The notes under the pieces are model-generated. The model saw nothing but the letters and a program-made list of their open reading frames with translations. It had not been told where the DNA came from and ran no database searches. From Pseudomonadota bacterium (GTDB taxonomy: Bacteria > Pseudomonadota > Gammaproteobacteria > Halothiobacillales > Halothiobacillaceae), in NCBI GenBank assembly GCA_021795795.1, contig JAJYPA010000483.1, forward strand, positions 1 to 6,340: a stretch of DNA of 6,340 nucleotides, written 5' to 3'. Each line of letters starts with the position of its first letter. The stretch's first letter is position 1. Position numbers and translations under genes: made by a program. This document shows, piece after piece, positions 1 through 4,597 of this stretch.

Positions 1-102
1 CGTCAGGCGAAGGGCTCCCGCGATTTCCCTGCAGGTGCTAGGGCCGTCGCGCAGGCAATCAAGGACGCGGGCCATGTCCCGGGTGACGATGAGGTCAGTC
101 AT
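1..102 (-). CDS. Winged-helix/HTH protein, partial (runs off left edge)
   Basis: The reading frame starts at an ATG at 102-100 and stays open for 34 codons to the window edge, so only the N-terminus is visible. After MTDLIVTRDMARVLDCLRDG comes PSTCREIAGALRLT, which has the look of the first helices of a winged helix-turn-helix DNA-binding domain: a 'leucine-rich helix, GPS, REIA, helix' arrangement as in MarR/ArsR-like folds. Its start overlaps the stop of the upstream leftward ORF by four bases (ATGA), which suggests translational coupling. No clear Shine-Dalgarno is visible and Met10 (75) is an alternative start. The rest of the protein is outside the window, so family and target cannot be named. 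Confidence 0.55.
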   Translation of the reverse strand, partial: MTDLIVTRDMARVLDCLRDGPSTCREIAGALRLT

Positions 103-296
103 CGAGTGGGGGCCGCGTGCTGGGGGGTGTTGCGCCACCAGTAGCTCCAGAAATCAGTGTTGCGGCTACTGCGGGAGGAAGGCGCCGACCGTGACCGCGT
201 ATGGCTGATGGTCGCGGAGGGAATATCCAGGGCGGCAACCCCGTCCGGGACGAGTGATTCAATGGTTTTCTGCGAATCTGTGGATTTTTCGTGCAT
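99..296 (-). CDS. Small hypothetical protein coupled to the HTH gene
   Basis: A 65-aa leftward ORF from ATG at 296; a TTG at 308 would add four residues (MKKA). The product is serine/arginine-rich in the middle (HTRSRSAPSSRSSRN) and has an aromatic patch (DFWSYWWRN) near the C-terminus. I do not recognise it. The main argument for reality is its stop codon, which overlaps the start of the following HTH gene as ATGA, a typical bacterial operon junction. An AAAGG a few bases before the ATG is a poor, closely spaced RBS. The opposite strand also carries an open frame here (157-408), so chance is possible. A 7-bp inverted repeat (CAGTAGC, 139-145; GCTACTG, 165-171) lies inside the gene. Confidence 0.35.
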   Translation of the reverse strand: MHEKSTDSQKTIESLVPDGVAALDIPSATISHTRSRSAPSSRSSRNTDFWSYWWRNTPQHAAPTR

Positions 297-368
297 GGCC
301 TTTTTCAAGGAAAGCGAATCGATACGTCCCTCTGGCGTAGACCGAACGTATGGAATTCAGGTTTTACG

Positions 369-395
369 AAAAAAAGCCCCTGCGGACAGGAGCCT
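369..395 (-). terminator. Rho-independent terminator (leftward)
   Basis: Read leftward, a 7-bp stem GCTCCTG/CAGGGGC with one G-T pair encloses a TCCG loop and is followed at once by seven T residues (the A-run at 369-375 on the plus strand). It can be extended by AG/TT at the base. It would end leftward transcripts, most simply the short candidate RNA starting near 482. Confidence 0.7.
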
Positions 396-482
396 AAACG
401 ATACGTAGGAGGTATACCGGAAAAGTGGTGCCGTCAGGACCTCGTCGCGGGCGCATCAAAGGACCAGGAGGACACCTCTTCT
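369..482 (-). ncRNA. Candidate ~110-nt small RNA
   Basis: A leftward sigma70-like promoter (-35 TTGATA, 16-bp spacer, -10 TATTAT) predicts a start near 482, and an intrinsic terminator ends at about 369, defining a transcript of about 113 nt. Its first bases fold as CCAG-aa-GAGG/CCTC-CTGG with a TGT loop (about 461-481), so there would be a stem-loop at each end. The middle carries a CCTCCT motif that is complementary to Shine-Dalgarno sequences. A 20-codon ORF begins at an ATG within it (MRPRRGPDGTTFPVYLLRIV) and stops just before the terminator, but it has no RBS at proper distance. It may be a regulatory or antisense RNA or a short mRNA. Only promoter and terminator support it; no family was recognised. 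Confidence 0.4.
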
Positions 483-488
483 GGCATA

Positions 489-516
489 ATAATATCACGG
501 CATATTTTTATATCAA
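489..516 (-). promoter_or_regulatory. Sigma70-like promoter for the candidate small RNA
   Basis: On the minus strand TTGATA (511-516) and TATTAT (489-494) are separated by 16 bp; each differs from consensus at one position. The surrounding AT-rich island contrasts with the GC-rich flanks. Confidence 0.45.
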
Positions 517-639
517 TATGTGCGCGGGCTTTTGACGGGTGTTCCGTGTTGGGGCGGGATGTGAAGTGTTCGTGGGGGGCGTTTCTGGCGGATGTGGGTG
601 CTGGATCGTGTGTTTTTGCGGCACCCTTTTTGTTATTTT

Positions 640-724
640 GGGGCAGCAGGAATCCCGACCACTTGAGGAGAGGATACAACCGGATTCATTTGCGCTCGAT
701 ATCCAGAAGGATTCCTGCTGCCCC
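640..724. repeat. Perfect 16-bp inverted repeat, 53-bp spacer
   Basis: GGGGCAGCAGGAATCC at 640-655 is repeated in inverted orientation at 709-724 with no mismatch. The right arm lies inside the last codons of the small leftward ORF (686-853); its stop codon and the left arm lie beyond. No T-run follows on either strand, so it is not a classical terminator. It may form a large hairpin at the 3' end of that mRNA or mark an old rearrangement. Confidence 0.8.
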
Positions 725-853
725 TGCAAGGTACCAGAAAATGCTGATGGATTCACCTCTCTGGGTACGGGTAACGGCTTGTTGGTAGCGAATGCTGATT
801 TCCTGCGCGGTACATTCGGCAAGTCCAGCGCCGATATGCTCTGCAAGGCGCAT
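686..853 (-). CDS. Small hypothetical protein, 55 aa
   Basis: A leftward ORF from ATG at 853 (MRLAEHIGAGLAECTAQEIS...) to TGA at 688-686. The frame is open further upstream, but those residues look untranslated (His/Pro/Arg-rich), so the internal Met is preferred; a GTG directly before it (856) is an alternative. The product has an amphipathic first half, then a hydrophobic run FWYLAGAAGILLDI near the C-terminus (about residues 39-52) that could be a buried helix or a short membrane contact. No good RBS is seen, only AAGG too far upstream. I do not recognise the family. Its 3' end contains one arm of the 16-bp inverted repeat. Confidence 0.4.
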   Translation of the reverse strand: MRLAEHIGAGLAECTAQEISIRYQQAVTRTQRGESISIFWYLAGAAGILLDIERK

Positions 854-992
854 CACTCGCCCGCCTTCCCTTTCGGTGTCCTGGTGGGGTTGGCAGCCCT
901 CTGTGGCCCGGTCGCGGCCTCGATGCAACGGTGCCGGATCAGGATGTGGGACCTTTGAGTACCTTATATGCAGACAGACCCATCGTTCAGGC

Positions 993-1020
993 AAAAAAAC
1001 CGGCCAGAAATGGCCGGTTT
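993..1020 (-). terminator. Strong Rho-independent terminator (leftward)
   Basis: A perfect 10-bp stem, AAACCGGCCA/TGGCCGGTTT (997-1006 and 1011-1020), with a 4-nt loop, followed leftward by seven T residues (A-run 993-999). It lies 18 bases beyond the stop codon of the 52-aa gene and clearly ends its transcript. Confidence 0.92.
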
Positions 1021-1038
1021 CAGGACGAAGAAAAATAA

Positions 1039-1197
1039 TCAGGCAGCATGGGGAAGCGCCAGATCGCGTAGATCCTGATTGTTCATAAATGCCTGGCGCA
1101 ACTCTTCATCAGAAGCGTCGGCAAAGCTGTAACCGGCTTCTTCCAGTTTGTAAACCAGAGCAATCATTTCAAATTCCTGTTCCATTTTCATTTCCAT
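1039..1197 (-). CDS. Small acidic protein, 52 aa, with complete expression signals
   Basis: A leftward ORF of 52 codons starting MEMKMEQEFEMIALVYKLEE and ending QDLRDLALPHAA. The start is well supported: GGAG sits 7 bases before the ATG, and a consensus promoter (TTGACA, 17 bp, TATAGT) predicts a start site about 25 bases upstream. A perfect intrinsic terminator lies 18 bp after the stop, so this is a self-contained monocistronic unit of roughly 230 nt. The protein is rich in Glu/Asp, with no signal peptide or membrane segment, and is likely mostly helical. I do not recognise the family. The acidic character and strong promoter would suit a small regulator, a DNA mimic or a protein-binding inhibitor, but that is speculation. 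Codon use and structure look like a real gene. Confidence 0.8.
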   Translation of the reverse strand: MEMKMEQEFEMIALVYKLEEAGYSFADASDEELRQAFMNNQDLRDLALPHAA

Positions 1198-1229
1198 AAT
1201 CGTTCTCCATCAGTAAATAATTAATAACT

Positions 1230-1258
1230 ACTATACATAAATATTATGGGCATGTCAA
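1230..1258 (-). promoter_or_regulatory. Consensus sigma70 promoter of the 52-aa gene
   Basis: On the minus strand the -35 is TTGACA (1253-1258, 6/6 consensus), the spacer is 17 bp and the -10 is TATAGT (1230-1235, 5/6). The expected start is near 1223. It is the best promoter in the window. The AT-rich stretch 1208-1245 around it could also hold an operator, but no clear dyad was found. Confidence 0.88.
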
Positions 1259-1780
1259 CAATGCTTGCTGCTCAGGGTTCGAAGCATGAACCTTCCAGTA
1301 CCCAATGTACGGGGCCAGACAAGATCACGAAAACCTGCCTCCCGCTGTATAGGGGTCCCCTAATAGCCCGGCGGCTGGCCGTCATGTGGGAGGCTCAGCA
1401 TGACTTGCCTTGGGTGGAAAGAAAGAAGAGCTTTAGCGGAAAGAAGCGTGGGAGAACAGCGAGGAGTGGCGGGCGATTCGCTTGCGGATCGTTCGACGCT
1501 ACCGCAACCAAGGGAGCGCAGGCGACCACGAAGTGTCTGCTACTGGAGCGCGGAAGGTGTGTCCTGCACGGGCGGGGTGTGGAGTCTGGGGAGAGGGTGC
1601 GGATGTCCATTTTTTGGGCCTGGGCGCTTTCCATATCCCGGTCATGGTCTTGTCGGCGTTGCCCACAGGATGCTCCCCAGATTTTGGGGATAGGTTCGGG
1701 CATAGGCTGACCAGCGTTTTTTTGCCCGTCTGGCTTCTTGGCTCTTTCTGGGGTTGTAAGCCAGAACCGCCGAAATTCCG
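1259..1780. other. ~520-bp stretch without a convincing gene
   Basis: Several overlapping open frames exist on both strands (up to 154 codons), but none resembles a known family; they are Arg/Ser/Pro- or Cys/Trp-rich and lack RBSs, as expected from GC-rich non-coding DNA. The stretch contains short dyads: GGTTC/GAACC (1276-1292), TAGGGG-T-CCCCTA (1350-1362), GTCATG/CATGAC (1381-1404), TCCCCA/TGGGGA with a 5-nt loop (1674-1690) and CTGGCTT/AAGCCAG (1730-1764). It may be degraded coding DNA or a structured or cis-acting region. No function can be assigned. Confidence 0.5.
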
Positions 1781-1784
1781 TGCT

Positions 1785-1821
1785 AACCAACTTGCCAAAA
1801 ATAAACCAACTTGGTTAGAAT
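1785..1821 (+). promoter_or_regulatory. mqsRA promoter with two MqsA operators
   Basis: A perfect 13-bp palindrome AACCA-ACT-TGGTT (1804-1816) has the same geometry as the E. coli MqsA site (AACCT-N3-AGGTT). A second copy 19 bp upstream (1785-1797) keeps AACCA-ACT but has a degenerate right half, because there it forms the -35 box TTGCCA (1792-1797). The -10 TAGAAT is at 1816-1821, 18 bp downstream, and overlaps the last base of the perfect operator. Occupation of either site should block RNA polymerase, consistent with MqsA autorepression. The predicted start (about 1828) coincides with the mqsR ATG. Confidence 0.85.
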
Positions 1822-1827
1822 GCATTT

Positions 1828-2124
1828 ATGGAGAAACGCGTCCCTCATTGCAAGCTGCCAGTCGTCAAAGCCTTGGTAGAGACTGGCAAGGTGCGTACCA
1901 CGAACGCGGCGCGTACCGGCGCAAATGAGTTGGGGTTTGCCTTCTCCGACATGCTGGACGTGGTGATGGCACTGACGCCAGCGGATTTTTACAAGAGCAT
2001 GACCACCCATGCCGATCACACGGTATGGCAGGACGTGTACCGTCCTGGCACTCAGGCTGGCGACGTGTACCTGAAGCTGACGGTCATGGATGACGTGCTG
2101 ATCGTGTCCTTTAAGGAGTTATGA
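1828..2124 (+). CDS. mqsR: MqsR toxin, ribosome-independent mRNA endoribonuclease
   Basis: A 98-aa protein, the same length as E. coli MqsR, a RelE-fold RNase that cuts mRNA at GCN/GCU sites and is neutralised by MqsA. Recognisable blocks are MEKRVPH at the start, FYKSMTT (54-60), HTVWQDVYRP (64-73), and VLIVSFKE at the end. The residues important in the E. coli enzyme fall at identical positions: Lys56, Gln68, Tyr81 and Lys96, so the toxin should be active. Toxin-first gene order is typical of this family. Its stop overlaps the possible upstream start of mqsA. No Shine-Dalgarno precedes the ATG, and the promoter would start transcription at or within a base of it, suggesting a leaderless mRNA. 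Function is inferred from homology recognised by eye. Confidence 0.96.
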   Translation: MEKRVPHCKLPVVKALVETGKVRTTNAARTGANELGFAFSDMLDVVMALTPADFYKSMTTHADHTVWQDVYRPGTQAGDVYLKLTVMDDVLIVSFKEL

Positions 2125-2126
2125 AC

Positions 2127-2528
2127 ATGAAATGTCCTGTTTGCGGCGCGGCCGAACTAATCCATGACACCCGCGACCTGCCCTACACCTACAAGGGCGA
2201 AACCTCCGTCATTGCGGCGGTGACGGGCGACTTCTGCCCGGCTTGCGCCGAGTCGATCCTGGACGCGGCGGAATCGAACCGCGTCATGCGCGAGATGCAC
2301 ACATTCTCCAAGCAGGTGAACGCGGCCATCGTTGATCCGGGCTTCATCATGAATGTGCGCAAGAAGCTTGAACTGGACCAACGCGAGGCCGCTGAAATCT
2401 TCGGCGGAGGCGTCAATGCCTTCTCTCGCTACGAGAACGGAAAGACTAAGCCGCCGCTGGCTTTGGTTAAGCTGTTCAAGCTACTGGATCGTCACCCCGA
2501 TCTGCTCAACGAGGTCAGAACCACCTGA
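2127..2528 (+). CDS. mqsA: MqsA antitoxin, zinc-binding and HTH repressor
   Basis: A 133-aa antitoxin with the two-domain layout of E. coli MqsA: an N-terminal zinc-binding domain (Cys3, Cys6, Cys37, Cys40) that binds MqsR, and a C-terminal HTH_XRE-like domain (about 70-133) that binds the operator and dimerises. The recognition helix GGGVNAFSRYE carries Asn97 and Arg101, the bases-contacting residues of the E. coli protein, at the same numbers. Two ATGs are possible: 2121 overlaps the mqsR stop (ATGA), but AAGGAG (2113-2118) lies only 2 bases before it and 8 bases before the ATG at 2127. The second is chosen; it also gives the family N-terminus MKCPVC. In an operon with mqsR and expected to autorepress at 1785-1816. 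Confidence 0.96.
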   Translation: MKCPVCGAAELIHDTRDLPYTYKGETSVIAAVTGDFCPACAESILDAAESNRVMREMHTFSKQVNAAIVDPGFIMNVRKKLELDQREAAEIFGGGVNAFSRYENGKTKPPLALVKLFKLLDRHPDLLNEVRTT

Positions 2529-2564
2529 TAGGCCGTAAAACAGTTGTTTTGCGATTGACTACAT

Positions 2565-2597
2565 GGGATCTCCTCAGAGAACGGAATTTTACGTTAG
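2565..2597 (+). mobile_element. Solo end resembling a Tn3-family terminal inverted repeat
   Basis: The sequence begins GGGATCTCCTCAGAGAACGG and ends ACGTTAG. Compared from memory with the Tn21 38-bp terminal repeat, the outer 22 bases align without gaps at 18 positions, and the inner end resembles the family's ACGCTAAG. The GGG (outer) edge faces mqsA, 36 bp after its stop, and the inner edge points right. No transposase and no opposite copy is seen in the window, so this would be a relic or one end of an element that extends elsewhere. Confidence 0.45.
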
Positions 2598-2903
2598 TGC
2601 TACTGCAAAGCCTGCATTTGCTGGCTTTGGTATGCCCCCTCACCAAGCAGGATCGGTTACAGGGGCCGTGATCCACACGTTGCAGTTTCCCGCATGACCG
2701 AAACCGGTGTGCGAATTTCGGCGAATGTCCACAATGCTGTTTCTATTACTTTCGTACATCAGATTAGCCTTTATCCGAAACCGCACCGTTTCGGACGGAT
2801 TCACGCAGAACCAGGCGCCAGGCCATTGGGTTTACACTCCCACTCGGCCCAGGGGTCGTGGCCCGGGTAGTGGGCCGGGTTACTGATAGCGTTACCGTGT
2901 AAC

Positions 2904-2942
2904 GTATGTATCGCATAGTATGTATCATATCGCGATATGATA
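2904..2942. repeat. Perfect 20-bp palindrome with upstream 9-bp direct repeats
   Basis: TATCATATCG at 2923-2932 is followed directly by its reverse complement (2933-2942) with no spacer. The 9-mer GTATGTATC occurs at 2904-2912 and 2918-2926, 14 bp apart, the second copy running into the palindrome. A perfect 20-bp dyad is very unlikely by chance and suggests a site for a dimeric DNA-binding protein or recombinase. Confidence 0.8.
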
Positions 2943-3084
2943 TAGAACGACTGCGCCCCGTAAGCTCCGGTGTGACCGGGTCGGCGGATGGTTTTTTCGG
3001 GTGGTGCTTGGGCGTATTTTGGGCGAAATGCCCAGATTGCCGAGTTTGACTCTGCTACAAGGTCCGTATTTACTTGGTTTCATG

Positions 3085-3123
3085 GATTGAGACCAGCGGA
3101 TTACCAATCCGGTGGTCTCAATC
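3085..3123. repeat. 39-nt near-perfect hairpin (11 + 6 bp)
   Basis: GATTGAGACCA (3085-3095) pairs perfectly with TGGTCTCAATC (3113-3123); after one G-G mismatch an inner stem CGGATT/AATCCG (3097-3102, 3106-3111) closes on a 3-nt loop. No T-run follows on either strand, so it is not an obvious intrinsic terminator. It resembles folded single-strand recombination or replication signals in general shape, but no specific class was recognised. Confidence 0.8.
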
Positions 3124-3207
3124 GTAAACAGTTACTGTAACGCGACGGGTCGCGTAATCAAAAAATCCGTCCGAGTTGATGGTGTTGTTAGGCTTTCACT
3201 TCATTTT

Positions 3208-3465
3208 TTAAAACCGTTGTTGCCCAGACTCAATCTGTTTTTTTACAATTTCTGTTTGTCCAGATTGCCAATTCTTATTCATTTCCATTTGGTTATCGTT
3301 CCAGTTTTTTTGAACTTCTGCATTTTGCGAACAAAGAGCAATATCAAATTTTGTTTTTTGTTCAATTAGGGAAACATAGGCCTTAATCAGTTCAGCATTG
3401 TCAGGCAACTCGCTAATGCGCTGTTCGAGAAACTGTTTGCATTGGTAGAAAGCGTAATCATTCAT
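3208..3465 (-). CDS. Hypothetical protein, 85 aa, helical and Asn/Gln-rich
   Basis: A leftward ORF starting MNDYAFYQCKQFLEQRISEL, with GGAG 7 bases before the ATG at 3465; an upstream in-frame Met at 3531 is less likely, as that extension crosses the 55-bp repeat. The protein appears entirely helical, with no signal peptide or membrane segment. Its C-terminal half is polar and contains a rough internal repeat (QKNWNDNQ then NKNWQSGQ), which suggests a short coiled coil. I do not recognise the family. It lies 107 bp after the Dcd-like gene on the same strand, behind a copy of the 55-bp repeat, so it may be in the same transcript or have its own control. Gene and flanks are AT-richer than mqsRA. 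Confidence 0.72.
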   Translation of the reverse strand: MNDYAFYQCKQFLEQRISELPDNAELIKAYVSLIEQKTKFDIALCSQNAEVQKNWNDNQMEMNKNWQSGQTEIVKKQIESGQQRF

Positions 3466-3496
3466 GGTTGGCTCCGAACTGGCAGATGTAATGGCA

Positions 3497-3551
3497 GTAA
3501 ATTCGAAGGCACTGTCGGTGCCGTGTAACAATGTGGTATGCCGGATAACAT
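3497..3551. repeat. 55-bp direct repeat, copy A
   Basis: Matches 4543-4597 at 45 of 55 positions without gaps. It contains GGCAC-TGTCG-GTGCC (3508-3522), a 5-bp stem, then CGTGTAACAA and, further on, GATAACAT. It lies between the Dcd-like gene and the 85-aa ORF, 31 bp before the start of the latter. Confidence 0.85.
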
Positions 3552-3572
3552 GGTATATTCCTCGGTGTGCAG

Positions 3573-4142
3573 CTACGCTACACCGACTGCGGAAGATTGG
3601 CCATGAAATTGACTCTGCGCGCTTGCAGGCATTCCTTTCACTTCTTCAATAATCAATTGGCAGACAAACATGTCAGGTTTAAGTAAGAATGTTTGCGGGC
3701 CTAAATTGATGATCTCAAGTGTGATCGTGCCAGCGAAACCAGCATGAATCGTCGGAGCAGTAAAATGTACCAATATTCCACACCTAGCAAGCGAACTTTT
3801 GCCTTCCACTCTCGCGCTATAGAATTCATTGCCAGATATCGGAAAATCTACCTGCTCCCTTGTTCTTGCCAAAACAAATTTACCATGAACTAACGAATAC
3901 GGCTGATCCTCACTAATAGTACGTGATTTTGAGTGCTTTGATAGGAACTCTGCTATATTGCCTTGACTCAGGTCTAATTGAGTTGGCGTATTCCCGTCAG
4001 GAATAACAATTTCGTTTGCCAGTCGAAGATCGACAGCGCTTGTGTTAAATGGCCTTTGAGTGGGATCGGTGTTATCTAGACCATTAATAGAAAATTTCTT
4101 TTGTTTAAGACAGTTAGCAATCTCCGAGTTTGAAAGTATCAT
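3573..4142 (-). CDS. dCTP deaminase family protein (Dcd/dUTPase fold)
   Basis: A 189-aa protein, close to the 193 aa of E. coli Dcd, which deaminates dCTP to dUTP as a trimer. Visible family blocks: MILSNSEIAN (1-10), SAVDLRLANE (35-44), LARTREQVDFP (91-101), the signature EGKSSLARCGILVH (113-126), GFAGTITLEIINLGP (135-149) and QFHGQSS near the end. Catalytic residues Ser111, Arg115, Ala124 and Glu138 of E. coli correspond to Ser116, Arg120, Ala129 and Glu143, all kept; the nearby Asp128 is His133 here. The signature is not the KSTYARCGI form I associate with many proteobacterial housekeeping Dcd enzymes, so this is probably an accessory paralogue. It starts within the stop of the 95-aa gene (ATGA), implying coupled translation. 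Whether it makes dUTP or dUMP (bifunctional) cannot be decided. A defence role by nucleotide depletion is inference only. Confidence 0.88.
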   Translation of the reverse strand: MILSNSEIANCLKQKKFSINGLDNTDPTQRPFNTSAVDLRLANEIVIPDGNTPTQLDLSQGNIAEFLSKHSKSRTISEDQPYSLVHGKFVLARTREQVDFPISGNEFYSARVEGKSSLARCGILVHFTAPTIHAGFAGTITLEIINLGPQTFLLKPDMFVCQLIIEEVKGMPASAQSQFHGQSSAVGVA

Positions 4143-4426
4143 GACACAAAAGCTTCCTCTACGTCACTTTGACGTACGTCTAACCATCTCGATGACGTTT
4201 CGAACGTTTCGCTTGGTAAAAGTAAACGTTTTTTATCACTGGATGTACTAGAAGTTAGTACATATACTTTCATATATGAGTTACCTTCTGAGGATTGGAC
4301 GTTATTCTTGTCTGTGAATAGGCTAACTTCGTGGCCATCAAAGGAGTGAATTTGCACTGCGTATTCTGAATCGAATGCACCTTGGGACGTGACTACTTTT
4401 AGCAACGCCTTTTTAAGATCGTTCAT
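4139..4426 (-). CDS. Hypothetical protein, 95 aa, operon partner of the Dcd-like gene
   Basis: A leftward ORF beginning MNDLKKALLKVVTSQGAFDS with a strong AGGAG 7 bases before the ATG at 4426. It overlaps the Dcd-like gene by four bases (ATGA), so the two are almost certainly co-translated, perhaps in fixed ratio. Residues about 1-12 form an amphipathic helix; the centre (YAVQIHSFDGHEVSLF, MKVYVLTSS) looks like beta strands; the end (RWLDVRQSDVEEAF) looks helical. No signal peptide, membrane segment or catalytic motif is visible and I do not recognise the family. As first gene it may be a regulator or binding partner of the deaminase. The 55-bp repeat copy B lies 116 bp upstream. Confidence 0.82.
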   Translation of the reverse strand: MNDLKKALLKVVTSQGAFDSEYAVQIHSFDGHEVSLFTDKNNVQSSEGNSYMKVYVLTSSTSSDKKRLLLPSETFETSSRWLDVRQSDVEEAFVS

Positions 4427-4478
4427 ATCTTGTCTCCTTGCTCTTGTTTTGGTTACAGTGTATATCTAGCTTATGTCT

Positions 4479-4500
4479 AACAACTTGAATTGTAGTTGTT
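4479..4500. promoter_or_regulatory. 7-bp dyad upstream of the Dcd-like operon (possible operator)
   Basis: AACAACT (4479-4485) and AGTTGTT (4494-4500) form a perfect inverted repeat with an 8-bp centre, 52 bp upstream of the 95-aa gene's start. Leftward of it lies GATATACAC (about 4458-4466), which could supply a -10, but no -35 with good spacing was found. Suggestive of an operator overlapping the promoter, not proven. Confidence 0.4.
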
Positions 4501-4542
4501 TAAATATTTCATGCGATCTCGTACAGTTTCCCTGCCGCCAAC

Positions 4543-4597
4543 GTAAATTCGATGGCATTGTCGATGCAGTGTAACAAACGGGTACGTCGTATAACAT
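4543..4597. repeat. 55-bp direct repeat, copy B
   Basis: Same orientation as copy A, 1046 bp apart, 82% identical. Its hairpin reads GCAT-TGTCG-ATGC (4555-4567): relative to copy A the innermost pair has changed on both arms, so pairing is kept, while the TGTCG loop is identical. GTGTAACAA and ATAACAT are also kept. Confidence 0.85.

Larger units (their letters stand above)
2529..3207. other. ~680-bp non-coding, palindrome-dense region
   Basis: No credible gene is present between mqsA and the leftward 85-aa ORF; the few open frames of about 60 codons lack RBSs and overlap palindromes. Besides the features listed separately, dyads include AAAACA-GT-TGTTTT (2537-2550), CAAAGCC/GGCTTTG with an inner GCA/TGC (2606-2629), CCGAAA/TTTCGG (2698-2721), TCCGAAAC/GTTTCGGA with a 6-nt loop (2774-2795), CGGCCCA/TGGGCCG (2845-2877), GTTAC-CGT-GTAAC (2891-2903), CCGGT/ACCGG (2967-2979), TGGGC/GCCCA (3020-3034), GTTAC-T-GTAAC (3131-3141) and ACGCGAC-GG-GTCGCGT (3140-3155). 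Such density suggests a cis-acting locus such as an origin, a resolution or recombination site, or a partition site. Confidence 0.65.

Noticed and set aside
291..958. Rightward open frames of 165 and 139 codons
   Set aside because: They run opposite to well-supported leftward signals, cross the terminator and 16-bp inverted repeat, lack RBSs and have no recognisable domains.
1271..1294. GGTTCGAA-containing hairpin as a tRNA T-arm
   Set aside because: No acceptor, D or anticodon arm could be placed around it.
1246..1928. Five overlapping open frames (97-154 codons, both strands)
   Set aside because: High GC lowers stop frequency; products are compositionally odd, no RBS, no family; one runs into mqsR.
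2694..2870. 58-codon rightward ORF (MTETGVRISANVHNAV...)
   Set aside because: No RBS, covers three dyads, no recognised family; more likely chance in the palindromic region.
2925..3107. 60-codon leftward ORF
   Set aside because: Overlaps the 20-bp palindrome and the 39-nt hairpin; no RBS or family.
3123..3195. GTTAGGC (3187-3193 region) as an integron attC core, with the 55-bp repeats as attC sites
   Set aside because: The inverse core is missing, the repeats carry GTTACAC/GTTAT without the RYYYAAC partner, and there is no attC arm pattern or integrase.
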